From contig NZ_OZ244785.1 of NCBI RefSeq assembly GCF_965219715.1, positions 2,790,001-2,854,000 on the forward strand: 64,000 nt of DNA, in the 5' to 3' direction. A model generated the notes under the pieces. That model saw only the letters and a program-made list of their open reading frames with translations, was not told the origin of the DNA and made no database searches. Origin of the DNA: Bacterioplanoides sp965219715. Its GTDB lineage: Bacteria; Pseudomonadota; Gammaproteobacteria; Pseudomonadales; Oceanobacteraceae. The translations under genes and the position numbers were made by a program. The stretch's first letter is position 1. Each line of letters starts with the position of its first letter. Positions 8,904-17,329 of this stretch are shown here, piece by piece.

Positions 8904-9342
8904 TGCGACACCTCAGAAAATCAATATGACGCGAAATAACTACTGACAAAACAGTTATTCAGCGAAAGGGCTGGTAGACTACTATAGCGATTTTTCAAGC
9001 TCAAGCGGCCAAAATCGCAGTTTTAGACCAAACGCACAAAAACGAGAATAAAAGGTAATAATCGGAAAAACTGCGCCAGCGCCCGCTAGTCAAAAATGGC
9101 CACAAAGGACATTTTGAGAAATATTTGTTGTTGTTTTGTTTGTGTTTTTACCTGTGCAAAGCATTAATCAGCGCACAGTTCCGTGTTGCAAAAACGGTTA
9201 AATTAGACAGCAAAATTTAATTACCGTATAACTTGCCGGCTCTGCATATGAGCTGTTTTTTAGTGGTTTTTCGAACAATGGGAGCGTAGCAGTTTTGTTT
9301 TTTTGCGGTCATCAGTTCGGTTTATTAGCTGGAAAAGAAAGT
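8904..9342. other. long divergent intergenic region
   Basis: About 440 bases lie between the motor operon (leftward) and the barrel/fibro-slime operon (rightward). It is A+T-rich with T and A runs (around 9120-9150 and 9200-9230). No convincing reading frame, tRNA or terminator is visible. It must hold the promoters of both operons, but I could not pick a -35/-10 pair with good spacing. Its length compared with other gaps in the window suggests regulatory content. Confidence 0.5.
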
Positions 9343-10182
9343 GTGTTTTGGCGCAGATTTATCACCCTGCTTTGCGGTTTTGGCTTGTTGTTTTCCGCCA
9401 GCGTTAATGCCGAAGACCAGCACACGAACAAGGCTGAATCTAAAGCCTCAACGTCTTTTTTTGATCGTTTTTTAACCTCCGGTACACAAACAGATAAAAA
9501 CGAATCCGAGCGTATTCAGCTGTCGGTGATCGACTCTTACATTGAACTGCACAGTGGTCCTGGCCGTGGTTATCCGATTATTAACACCATTGAGCAGGGT
9601 GATCAGGTTAACGTCTACAAACGCCGTGGTAACTGGTATCTGGTTTCTGACCGGCGTTTGCGCGAAGGCTGGGTACCACAAGAGAAATTGGCGCGAACCA
9701 TTGCATCAACCGGCTTACCCGCCGCATTGCCGGAAGTTCACCATGGCGATTATTTAGCCCAGAAATTTAATATTGGTTTTGCTCTGGGCCAGCAGGACGA
9801 TGATGAAACCGCCAGTGTGCTACTGGGATATCGGTTATTCAGTTTCCTGAGTGTGGAAGCAGAAATCGGCCAGGTGTTTGCCGATGACGTAGAAGGTTAC
9901 AGCTACGGTGGCAGTCTTTTGCTGGAACCGATTAAATCGCTGGCTTTTACCCCTTTTATCAGCCACGGATATGGTAAGCAGAAGTTTCAGCAGAAGGAAA
10001 CGCTGAACGTTGGCCGAAATAATGATTTCGACAGTGACTACCGTTTTACCGGCGCTGGTATCAATTATTACATCGGCCTCAACTTTGTAGTGCGCGGCGA
10101 ATATCGCAAAGTGCACATTTCCGGTGACAATGGTTCAACGAGTAATTCCGCATGGCGAATCGGTTTCAGCAGTTTCTTTTAG
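9343..10182 (+). CDS. SH3b-domain outer-membrane beta-barrel protein
   Basis: 279 aa from the GTG at 9343, chosen because it has a GGAAAAG site just upstream and gives a compact signal peptide (RRFITLLCGFGLLFSASVNA); a TTG at 9295 is an upstream alternative. After the signal comes a bacterial SH3 domain (~50-115: YIELHSGPGRGYPIINTIE, then RRGNWYLVSDRRLREGWV). The C-terminal ~150 residues are alternating beta strands ending in Phe, as in outer-membrane barrels. SH3b domains often bind peptidoglycan or peptides. Its 3' end overlaps the next gene by 31 bases. Confidence 0.8.
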   Translation: MFWRRFITLLCGFGLLFSASVNAEDQHTNKAESKASTSFFDRFLTSGTQTDKNESERIQLSVIDSYIELHSGPGRGYPIINTIEQGDQVNVYKRRGNWYLVSDRRLREGWVPQEKLARTIASTGLPAALPEVHHGDYLAQKFNIGFALGQQDDDETASVLLGYRLFSFLSVEAEIGQVFADDVEGYSYGGSLLLEPIKSLAFTPFISHGYGKQKFQQKETLNVGRNNDFDSDYRFTGAGINYYIGLNFVVRGEYRKVHISGDNGSTSNSAWRIGFSSFF

Positions 10183-10808
10183 CTTCGGCTTTTTTAGGTG
10201 CAACATTAGCGCATGCTGATGGTGCGGACGGCTCCGTCGATATTAAACCTATCGTGGTGGTTGAGCCTGACAGTGAGCAGCGTGAAGCATACGAAGCCCA
10301 GATTGACACTGAGTTTTTCGAGATAGGTGCTTACGTCGGCATTCTTTCAATTGAAGATTTCACCAGTAGTGAAGTGTTCGGTTTGAAAACATCGTTTCAT
10401 GCGACCGAAGACTTTTTCCTGCAGGCTAATTTAGGCCGGGCTGAAGCCGGTATCTCTTATGCGGAAGAACAAGCAGGCGACGGAGTGCGCTTTTTAGCCG
10501 GAGATGACCGTAAATACACCTATTACAACCTGCTGGTTGGCTACAATATTTTCCCGGGTGAGACATTCGTCACACAATCATTAGCCTTTAATAGCGCATT
10601 TTATATTGTAGCGGGAGCAGGCAATACCGAGTTTGCCGGTGATAAACATTTCACTCTGACTTATGGCAGTGGTTATCGAATTATTCTGAAGGACTGGTTA
10701 ACCGTAAATATTGATTTCCGTGATCATACTTTTAAGTCTGAATTGTCGGCGGATAAAAAGCGTAACCACAACCTGGAATTCACCACTGGCATTACGGCCT
10801 TCTTCTGA
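10152..10808 (+). CDS. outer-membrane beta-barrel protein
   Basis: 218 aa. The signal peptide (MANRFQQFLLASAFLGATLA, cleavage after HA) lies partly inside the end of the previous gene in another frame. The mature part is alternating hydrophobic strands (FEIGAYVGILSIEDF; YYNLLVGYNIFPGETF) and ends in a terminal Phe pair, the usual barrel-assembly signal. The C-terminal halves of this and the previous protein resemble each other (FTTGITAFF versus WRIGFSSFF), so they may be paralogous barrels. Function unknown; co-transcription with the fibro-slime genes is likely. Confidence 0.72.
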   Translation: MANRFQQFLLASAFLGATLAHADGADGSVDIKPIVVVEPDSEQREAYEAQIDTEFFEIGAYVGILSIEDFTSSEVFGLKTSFHATEDFFLQANLGRAEAGISYAEEQAGDGVRFLAGDDRKYTYYNLLVGYNIFPGETFVTQSLAFNSAFYIVAGAGNTEFAGDKHFTLTYGSGYRIILKDWLTVNIDFRDHTFKSELSADKKRNHNLEFTTGITAFF

Positions 10809-10829
10809 GCAGAAACCCGAGGGCTTATT

Positions 10830-11603
10830 ATGAAGATACATTACTTTTGCGGATTTCTGGCACTGATGCTGACAACGTCGGTGTCAGCTACGGATGAAAG
10901 CCAACCAGCTGTTTACGACCAGGTGTGCAGTTGCGTACAGGAAGGCAGTGGCCTGCGACAAATCCCGGTAACCATTCGCGATTTTACCGCAGCACATCCT
11001 GACTTTGAAATTCCGTCGAGCGAATACACACATGACCCGCGCGATGCTGGCATTACAGAAGATACCCTGGGCCCGGATGGACGCCCGGTTTATCGCGATC
11101 GTCCGGGAGGCACCGAAACAACTCGTGGTAAAGCCAACTTTGATCAGTGGTATCGTGATGTGCCGGGTGTGAATAAAACCCTGTCGCGAACGCTAACGAT
11201 GCGCCCAAGCAGCAGCGACAGCCCGTACAAATACACTTATGAAAACTGGCGCTTCTTCCCGATTGATGGCGATGGCTTTGGCAACTCAGCTTATGATTAC
11301 GAAGGGACGGAACGTAATTTCCACTTCACTCTGGAAACACACCTGAAGTTTTATTACGTTGAAGGTGGAACCTTCCGTTTCCTCGGCGACGATGATTTAT
11401 GGATTTTTATTAACGGTAAGATGGCGGTTGAGTTGGGTGGCTTACACCCGGCGCTGGAAAAAATCGTTAATCTGGATGATATCGCTGATGAGCTGGGCAT
11501 TGAGCCGGGCAACAGTTATTCATTCGATCTGTTTTTTGCCGAGCGTCATACCGGCGCTTCCAGGTTTATCTTTGAAACCAGTTTTGAACTTGAGTGTTTA
11601 TAG
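10830..11603 (+). CDS. fibro-slime domain protein 1
   Basis: 257 aa, secreted (signal peptide to ~21). The sequence matches the fibro-slime domain, a PA14-related beta fold: TIRDFTAAHPDFE at the start, FFPIDGDGFGN in the middle, FRFLGDDDLWIFINGKMAVE, and YSFDLFFAERHTGASRF near the end. The family was named from slime-mould and myxobacterial surface proteins. A Cys-x-Cys near the mature N-terminus (VCSCVQ) and a Cys at the penultimate position suggest disulfide closure of the domain. The next gene is a close paralogue. Confidence 0.88.
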   Translation: MKIHYFCGFLALMLTTSVSATDESQPAVYDQVCSCVQEGSGLRQIPVTIRDFTAAHPDFEIPSSEYTHDPRDAGITEDTLGPDGRPVYRDRPGGTETTRGKANFDQWYRDVPGVNKTLSRTLTMRPSSSDSPYKYTYENWRFFPIDGDGFGNSAYDYEGTERNFHFTLETHLKFYYVEGGTFRFLGDDDLWIFINGKMAVELGGLHPALEKIVNLDDIADELGIEPGNSYSFDLFFAERHTGASRFIFETSFELECL

Positions 11604-11614
11604 TCGGTGAGCTT

Positions 11615-12361
11615 ATGAAATCGTCTGGCACAGTTACTTTATTCAGTATTATTGCTCCACTGCTGCTAACTGCTCAGTTCGCTGCAGCAGACGGTGCAGA
11701 GTCATCTCAGCCAGGGGATTACGATAAAATATGTACCTGTGTAAACCCAGACAGTGGCGTACGGCAAATCCCGGTTTTAATTCGTGATTTTAAATCCAGC
11801 CACCCTGATTTCGAGGGCGGCGTATTTGGCTGGGATTATGGCATCGTCAAAAAAGATTTAGGGGCAGATGGTCGTCCGGTGTACGCCGGGGAAAGTTTTA
11901 CAACTCACGGGGAAGATAACTTTAACCAGTGGTATCGCAACGTGCCTGGCGTCAATATGGCGATGTCAAAGACGCTGGAAATGAATGAGATCACTCCCGG
12001 GTTTTATCGTTATACCAATTCCGCGTTTTTCCCGATTGATGGTGAAGGTTTTGGCAATCAGGGCTTTGCCCATAATTATCATTTCACACTGGAAACTCAC
12101 CTGAAATTCTTTTATGTCGAAGGTGGCCATTTTAAATTTAATGGCGATGACGATTTATGGATTTTTATTAATGGTAAATTAGCCATTGATATTGGTGGGG
12201 TACACGGGGCAACCGAAAAAACCGTGTATCTGGATGAAGTGGCGGATGAACTGGGCATCGAGCCAAATAACACTTATTCGTTCGATCTGTTTTTTGCTGA
12301 GCGCCACAGCGTGCACTCTTCTTTCCGCTTTGAAACCACCTTCGAGTTACAGTGTCTTTGA
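11615..12361 (+). CDS. fibro-slime domain protein 2
   Basis: 248 aa from the ATG at 11615. An upstream in-frame GTG at 11594 lies inside the previous gene and would add residues ahead of a normal signal peptide. The domain is nearly the same as in the preceding protein: LIRDFKSSHPDFE, FFPIDGEGFGNQGF, FKFNGDDDLWIFINGKLAID, YSFDLFFAERHSVHSSF. It also keeps the N-terminal Cys-x-Cys (ICTCVN) and the penultimate Cys. It is a tandem duplicate, probably displayed on or secreted from the cell; its ligand is unknown. Confidence 0.88.
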   Translation: MKSSGTVTLFSIIAPLLLTAQFAAADGAESSQPGDYDKICTCVNPDSGVRQIPVLIRDFKSSHPDFEGGVFGWDYGIVKKDLGADGRPVYAGESFTTHGEDNFNQWYRNVPGVNMAMSKTLEMNEITPGFYRYTNSAFFPIDGEGFGNQGFAHNYHFTLETHLKFFYVEGGHFKFNGDDDLWIFINGKLAIDIGGVHGATEKTVYLDEVADELGIEPNNTYSFDLFFAERHSVHSSFRFETTFELQCL

Positions 12362-12385
12362 GCCAACGATAGCGGTTGGCTTTTA
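12361..12385 (+). terminator. terminator after fibro-slime operon
   Basis: A 7-bp perfect stem AGCCAAC/GTTGGCT with a 7-base loop is followed by TTT. It starts at the last base of the fibro-slime 2 stop codon and reaches the stop of the convergent waaA. Confidence 0.7.
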
Positions 12386-13645
12386 ATCAAATAAAAAGTT
12401 GCCGGATATTTCCACCAAACGCTGCACCGCTCCACGGTTTTTGGCGACTGTCTTTAAACCGGCCTCACCCATGGCGTTACGTTTGTCGTCATCATTAAGA
12501 AACGCCAATACGTCCTCACATAATGATTCCGGTTGCACAACCGCCAGGGCCTGCTCTTCTACCAGGGTGTCGACAATCGCAGCAAAATTCATATAGTGCG
12601 GACCTGTTAATGTCGCCTTGCCTAATGCCGCAGGCTCAATTGGGTTATGGCCACCGTGCTCAATCAGGCTGCCTCCCATCAACACCAGATCCGCTGCAGA
12701 CAATAACTGCAACATCTCGCCCATGGTATCAGCGATATACACTTCACACTGGCCGTCAGCCTGACTCTGGCTACGGCGACACACCTGTAACCCGGCTTGT
12801 TTTGCCGCCTGGGTTACAGCATCAAAACGTTCCGGATGGCGCGGAATCAATAGTAGTAATAACTCCGGGCACGCCGCTTTTAATTGTGGATAAATCGCCA
12901 GCAGCTGTTCATCTTCATTCGCGTGACTGGAAGCCAATGCTAAAACCTTACGATCGGCTCCCCACTGCTGACGTAATGCAGCTCCTTTGTCTGTAAGATC
13001 AGCCGGTAAGTCGACATCAAATTTCACACTGCCGGTCACTTCCATTTTGCTGTCAGGCAGACCCAGGCCAATAAAACGCTGTCCATCGGTAGCGTTTTGC
13101 GCCGCCACCAGATTCAGGCGTTGTAACATCGGAGTGGTTAGCGCAGAGAACTTGGCATATCCGCGAGCTGACTTTTCCGACAACCGGGCATTGGCCAGCA
13201 TCACCGGAATCTTTTTGTTTTCACAGGCAGCCATTAAGTTAGGCCACAGCTCGGTTTCCATCACCACCAGCAGACCTGGCTGAATACGATTAAGAAACGG
13301 CTTCCAGAACACCGGCAGGTCATACGGCAAAAACATATGGAAAACACGTTCACCAAATAAACGCTTAACCTGTTCAGAACCGGTTGGTGTGGTGGTGGTT
13401 ACGATGATTGGCAGGTCAGGATACTGGCTTTGCATTGCTTTGATGTAAGGCGCCGCCGCCAGGGTCTCGCCAACCGATACCGCATGCACCCATAAACCAT
13501 TGGCTGCAGGTCGGTGTGGTAATAAGCCAAAGCGTTCAGCAATACGCTGGCGATAGCCAGGATTCAGGCGTCCACGCCACCATAAACGGGCAACAAAAAC
13601 CGGCAGCAGAAGTGCATACAACACAGTGTAAAGGAAACGAGCCAC
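12383..13645 (-). CDS. waaA: 3-deoxy-D-manno-octulosonic acid (Kdo) transferase
   Basis: 420 aa, the usual WaaA/KdtA length. It adds Kdo residues from CMP-Kdo to lipid IVA on the cytosolic side of the inner membrane. An N-terminal membrane anchor (~1-22) is followed by a GT-B fold. The catalytic Glu lies in AVSVGETLAA, TTTTPTGSEQ is present, and the C-terminal nucleotide-binding part has GGSLIEHGGHNPIEPA. It is divergent from hldE, which makes the heptose of the inner core, so the region is an LPS-core cluster. Confidence 0.96.
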   Translation of the reverse strand: MARFLYTVLYALLLPVFVARLWWRGRLNPGYRQRIAERFGLLPHRPAANGLWVHAVSVGETLAAAPYIKAMQSQYPDLPIIVTTTTPTGSEQVKRLFGERVFHMFLPYDLPVFWKPFLNRIQPGLLVVMETELWPNLMAACENKKIPVMLANARLSEKSARGYAKFSALTTPMLQRLNLVAAQNATDGQRFIGLGLPDSKMEVTGSVKFDVDLPADLTDKGAALRQQWGADRKVLALASSHANEDEQLLAIYPQLKAACPELLLLLIPRHPERFDAVTQAAKQAGLQVCRRSQSQADGQCEVYIADTMGEMLQLLSAADLVLMGGSLIEHGGHNPIEPAALGKATLTGPHYMNFAAIVDTLVEEQALAVVQPESLCEDVLAFLNDDDKRNAMGEAGLKTVAKNRGAVQRLVEISGNFLFD

Positions 13646-13768
13646 ACCAAGCCTTACATCAGATAAAAACAGCGCGTTAGTTTAGCACAGAGGCATGACC
13701 ATAGCGTATGGAGCATAACCACGTTGTGGTACACTGCCCGCCTTCAAAAATTGTGTGTGATCTCAGAG

Positions 13769-15205
13769 ATGGATGTAACCATTCCCGATTTCCACCAGGC
13801 CAGAGTTCTGGTGTTTGGTGATGTAATGCTCGACCGCTACTGGCAGGGCCCAACCTCGCGTATTTCTCCGGAAGCACCGGTACCTGTGGTTAAAATTCAG
13901 GACATCGAAAACCGTGCCGGCGGCGCAGGTAACGTAGCGCTGAATATCTCCACCCTGGGTGCAGGCGTCGACCTGATGGGCATCATCGGTAATGACGACA
14001 ATGGTGCGGCACTGGAAAACATGCTAAACGAAGCGCGTATCGACTGCGACTTCCTCAAACATCCGTTACATCCAACCATCACCAAACTGCGGATTATGAG
14101 CCGCCATCAACAGCTGATTCGCCTCGATTTTGAAGAAGCATTTGATGCGACAGACCTGACCAACATCTACCTGTCATTTGATGAAAAAGTGGCTGCCTCA
14201 GGCGTGGTCATTCTGTCCGACTACGGCAAAGGTGCACTGAGCAATCCACAACGTCTGATCGAAAGCGCCCGCCGCCACCAGGTGCCTGTGCTGATCGATC
14301 CTAAAGGTACCGATTTTGAACGCTATCGTGGTGCGACGTTAATCACGCCAAACCTGAGTGAATTCGAAGCGGTTGTTGGTAAAGCTCAGGATGATGAAAC
14401 CTTAGTCGCCAAAGCCCGCACCCTGATTCAGGACTACGACCTACAAGCAGTGTTGGTTACCCGCAGTGAAAAAGGTATGACGCTGGTTGAGCGAGATCAG
14501 GAGCCATTCCACCTACCAACCAAAGCGCGCGAAGTGTACGACGTCACCGGTGCCGGTGACACCGTGATCTCGGTATTGGCAGCGTCGTTAGCGGCGAAAC
14601 AAAACCTGCAACAAGCGACTGCACTGGCGAATACCGCTGCTGGCGTTGTGGTTGGCAAACTGGGTACCGCTACCGTTTCCACCGAAGAATTGCGCCAGGA
14701 AATCCGCAGTGAAAGCCATCAGGGCGCCGGTATTTTCGACGAACAGAGTTTGTTATTACTGGTGGAAGAAGCCCGTGCCCGTGGCGAAACTCTGGTGATG
14801 ACCAACGGTTGTTTCGACATTATTCACCCCGGCCATGTGCAGTACCTGAAAGAAGCCAAGGCGTTAGGCGACCGTTTATTAGTGGCGGTGAATTCCGATG
14901 AATCCGTCAGTCGCTTAAAAGGCCCAACCCGCCCGATTAATCCACTGGATCACCGTATGGCAGTACTGGCTGGTCTGGAGAGTGTCGACTGGGTGGTGCC
15001 TTTTAGTGAAGACACTCCAGAACGTCTGATCTGCAGTGTATTACCAGATATTCTGGTAAAAGGCGGCGATTACAAAATTGAAGAAATTGCCGGTGGCAGC
15101 TGTGTGCAAAAGAATGGTGGCGAGGTCATTATTCTGAGTTTTAAAGATAACTGCTCCACTACCGCCATTGTGAAACGAATTCAGGCCGAAGAAGCCACTG
15201 ATTAA
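13769..15205 (+). CDS. hldE: bifunctional heptose-7-phosphate kinase / heptose-1-phosphate adenylyltransferase
   Basis: 478 aa from the ATG at 13769; this start matches the known HldE N-terminus (MDVTIPDFHQARVLVFGDV), and an upstream in-frame ATG at 13724 is unlikely. The N-terminal ribokinase-like kinase (~1-320) has GDVMLDRYW and the anion-hole motif TGAGDT. The C-terminal adenylyltransferase (~345-478) has TNGCFDIIHPGHVQYL. It makes ADP-D-glycero-D-manno-heptose for LPS core, the substrate of the HldD enzyme encoded next. Confidence 0.97.
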   Translation: MDVTIPDFHQARVLVFGDVMLDRYWQGPTSRISPEAPVPVVKIQDIENRAGGAGNVALNISTLGAGVDLMGIIGNDDNGAALENMLNEARIDCDFLKHPLHPTITKLRIMSRHQQLIRLDFEEAFDATDLTNIYLSFDEKVAASGVVILSDYGKGALSNPQRLIESARRHQVPVLIDPKGTDFERYRGATLITPNLSEFEAVVGKAQDDETLVAKARTLIQDYDLQAVLVTRSEKGMTLVERDQEPFHLPTKAREVYDVTGAGDTVISVLAASLAAKQNLQQATALANTAAGVVVGKLGTATVSTEELRQEIRSESHQGAGIFDEQSLLLLVEEARARGETLVMTNGCFDIIHPGHVQYLKEAKALGDRLLVAVNSDESVSRLKGPTRPINPLDHRMAVLAGLESVDWVVPFSEDTPERLICSVLPDILVKGGDYKIEEIAGGSCVQKNGGEVIILSFKDNCSTTAIVKRIQAEEATD

Positions 15206-15232
15206 TTAAAGATTTAGGGCACCTGGTCATTC

Positions 15233-15314
15233 TTATTGTCGGGGACGCGGTAAATACGTCCCTGTACGCTCGGGTGCTGCTCCCTGCAGCACACGCCCCG
15301 AGCAACAACAATAA
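15233..15314. other. structured intergenic element with three stems
   Basis: The 142-base gap between hldE and hldD holds nested perfect inverted repeats. The outer stem is TTATTGT (15233-15239) with ACAATAA (15308-15314). Hairpin 1 is GGGACG (15242-15247) with CGTCCC (15257-15262). Hairpin 2 is GCTCGGG (15268-15274) with CCCGAGC (15297-15303), containing the inner stem TGCTGC/GCAGCA (15275-15280, 15286-15291). Together they can fold as a three-way junction. There is no T-run, so it is not a simple terminator. It may be a dispersed palindromic repeat or an RNA element in the hldD leader. Confidence 0.6.
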
Positions 15315-15347
15315 CCAGATACCCCATAACAATTTGAGGTGAAAAAT

Positions 15348-16304
15348 ATGATTATTGTTACCGGTGGTGCCGGATTTATCGGCAGCAACATCGTAAAGAC
15401 CCTGAACGAACAGGGCCGTAAAGACATCATCGTGGTCGACGATTTAAGCGACGGTAAAAAGTTCTACAACATCAGCGATTGCGATATCGCCGATTACCTG
15501 GATAAAGACGACTTTATTCAGCGTGTGCAATTAGACGACGGCATTCTCGACGGCGTTGAAGCAATTTTCCACGAAGGCGCCTGCTCTTCCACCACCGAGT
15601 GGGACGGCAAGTTTATGATGGAAAATAACTACGAATATTCGAAAATTCTGCTGCACGCCTGCCTGGAGAAAAAGATCCAGTTCTTATACGCCTCCAGTGC
15701 CTCGGTTTATGGCGGCAGCGATGTGTTTAAAGAAGAACGTTCCCACGAGAAGCCATTAAACGTTTATGGCTACTCCAAGTGGCAGTTCGATCAGTATGTA
15801 CGTTCGATCGAACATACCTTCGAAAGTCAGGTAGTGGGTTTCCGTTACTTCAACGTCTACGGCCCGCGCGAACAACACAAAGGCTCAATGTCATCGGTGG
15901 CGTTCCACTTTAATAATCAAATTAAAAACGGCGGCATCTGCAAACTGTTCGGCGGCAGCGGCGGTTATGGTGACGGCGAACAACGCCGTGACTTCGTCTT
16001 TGTTGGCGACGTGGTGAAGGTAAACCTGTGGTTTATGGCGAACCCACAACAAAGTGGTATCTTTAATCTGGGTACTGGTAACTGCCAGAGCTTTAACGAT
16101 GTAGCTGATGCCGTGATCAAATGGCATGGCAATAAAGGTACCTCCGGCAGCAAAAAATACGTTCCTTTCCCGGATCACCTGAAAGGCGCTTATCAGAGCT
16201 TCACCGAAGCGGATATTCAGAAGTTACGTGACGCTGGATACAGCGAGCCATTCGCCAACGTAGAACAAGGTGTGTTCGCTTACATGGATTGGTTAAATGG
16301 CTGA
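15348..16304 (+). CDS. hldD: ADP-L-glycero-D-manno-heptose 6-epimerase
   Basis: 318 aa. The ATG at 15348 has GAGGTG 7 bases upstream and gives the known start MIIVTGGAGFIGSN, the NADP-binding glycine loop. The extended-SDR catalytic Tyr-Lys pair lies in NVYGYSKWQFD, after SSASVYGG. It converts the HldE product to the L,D form used for the inner core. It overlaps the following acyltransferase gene by eight bases, so the two are probably co-translated. Confidence 0.97.
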   Translation: MIIVTGGAGFIGSNIVKTLNEQGRKDIIVVDDLSDGKKFYNISDCDIADYLDKDDFIQRVQLDDGILDGVEAIFHEGACSSTTEWDGKFMMENNYEYSKILLHACLEKKIQFLYASSASVYGGSDVFKEERSHEKPLNVYGYSKWQFDQYVRSIEHTFESQVVGFRYFNVYGPREQHKGSMSSVAFHFNNQIKNGGICKLFGGSGGYGDGEQRRDFVFVGDVVKVNLWFMANPQQSGIFNLGTGNCQSFNDVADAVIKWHGNKGTSGSKKYVPFPDHLKGAYQSFTEADIQKLRDAGYSEPFANVEQGVFAYMDWLNG

Positions 16305-17238
16305 GCACGAAACAACCTCCCAGGCCTTTCCTAAGCATCTTTTAAAGCCAAGATACTGGCCAACCTGGCTGGGTTTGGGGCTGATTTTTGCCGTAGTACA
16401 CCTGCCGTATCGCTGGCAGCTGAGCATCGGTAAGGGCGTCGGTTTACTGGCCTATAAGCTGGCGGCCAGCCGCCGTCGTATTGCTGAAGTAAACATTCGC
16501 CTCTGCTTCCCGGAAAAATCCGAAGCCGAACGTGAAGCTCTGGTGCGCCAGACCTTTATCGATAACGGTATTGGCCTGATCGAAACCATGATGGCCTGGT
16601 TCCGCGCGCCGGACTATATGCTGAAGCACACCGAATTTTCAGGCTTTGATGCCGTTAAAGCGCATCAAGCCGAAGGCCGCGGTGTGATGCTGCTGGGTGC
16701 TCATTATCCAATGATGGATCTGATTGGCGCGCTGGTGAGTAATATCCAGGACGTGGTGATCAGCTACCGCCATCAGGATAACGAAGTGGTTAACTACCTG
16801 ATGGAAAGCCGTCGCCAGCATATCTATCAGGACTGCATCACCCGCAAAGACGTACGTGGCTTTATCCGCACCCTGCGTAAAGGCCAGGTACTGTGGTACG
16901 CGCCGGATCAGGATCTGGGTCGTAAAAACAGTGTATTTGCCGACTTCTTTGGCGTACCAGCAGCAACCACCAATGCCACCTCGCGTATTGTGAAAGCCGG
17001 TAAGGCGGTGGTGATGCCAATTAATATGTATCGCAAAGCCGATAACTCAGGCTACGTGGTTGAAGTGCACGACCCCCTGGCAATTCCAAGCGGCGACGAT
17101 GCCGAAGATGCACGTCTGTGTAACGAAGTACTGGAGAAGTACATTCGCCAACACCCGGCACAATATCTGTGGCTGCATAAGCGCTTTAAGACGCCGGTAA
17201 ATCCGGAAGAGAAAAAAGGACTGCTGTACAAAAAATAG
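16297..17238 (+). CDS. lpxL: LpxL/LpxM-family lipid A late acyltransferase
   Basis: 313 aa, the usual length. A single N-terminal membrane anchor lies near 25-42. The catalytic HX4D motif is in LLGAHYPMMDL, and YAPDQDLGRKNSVF with the following FFGVPAAT loop are family hallmarks. It transfers a secondary acyl chain to Kdo2-lipid A at the inner membrane. Its position directly after hldD with overlap fits LPS assembly. The choice between LpxL, LpxM and LpxP cannot be made from sequence alone; the symbol is a best guess. Confidence 0.9.
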   Translation: MAEHETTSQAFPKHLLKPRYWPTWLGLGLIFAVVHLPYRWQLSIGKGVGLLAYKLAASRRRIAEVNIRLCFPEKSEAEREALVRQTFIDNGIGLIETMMAWFRAPDYMLKHTEFSGFDAVKAHQAEGRGVMLLGAHYPMMDLIGALVSNIQDVVISYRHQDNEVVNYLMESRRQHIYQDCITRKDVRGFIRTLRKGQVLWYAPDQDLGRKNSVFADFFGVPAATTNATSRIVKAGKAVVMPINMYRKADNSGYVVEVHDPLAIPSGDDAEDARLCNEVLEKYIRQHPAQYLWLHKRFKTPVNPEEKKGLLYKK

Positions 17239-17329
17239 CCCCTCCTACGAAGTCTTCTGGTTGCTGAGTAAGCATTCTTTTCTATGCTTAAAAGCATTCC
17301 AGAAGATTGTTTTTCAACAGGAAGCCCCT

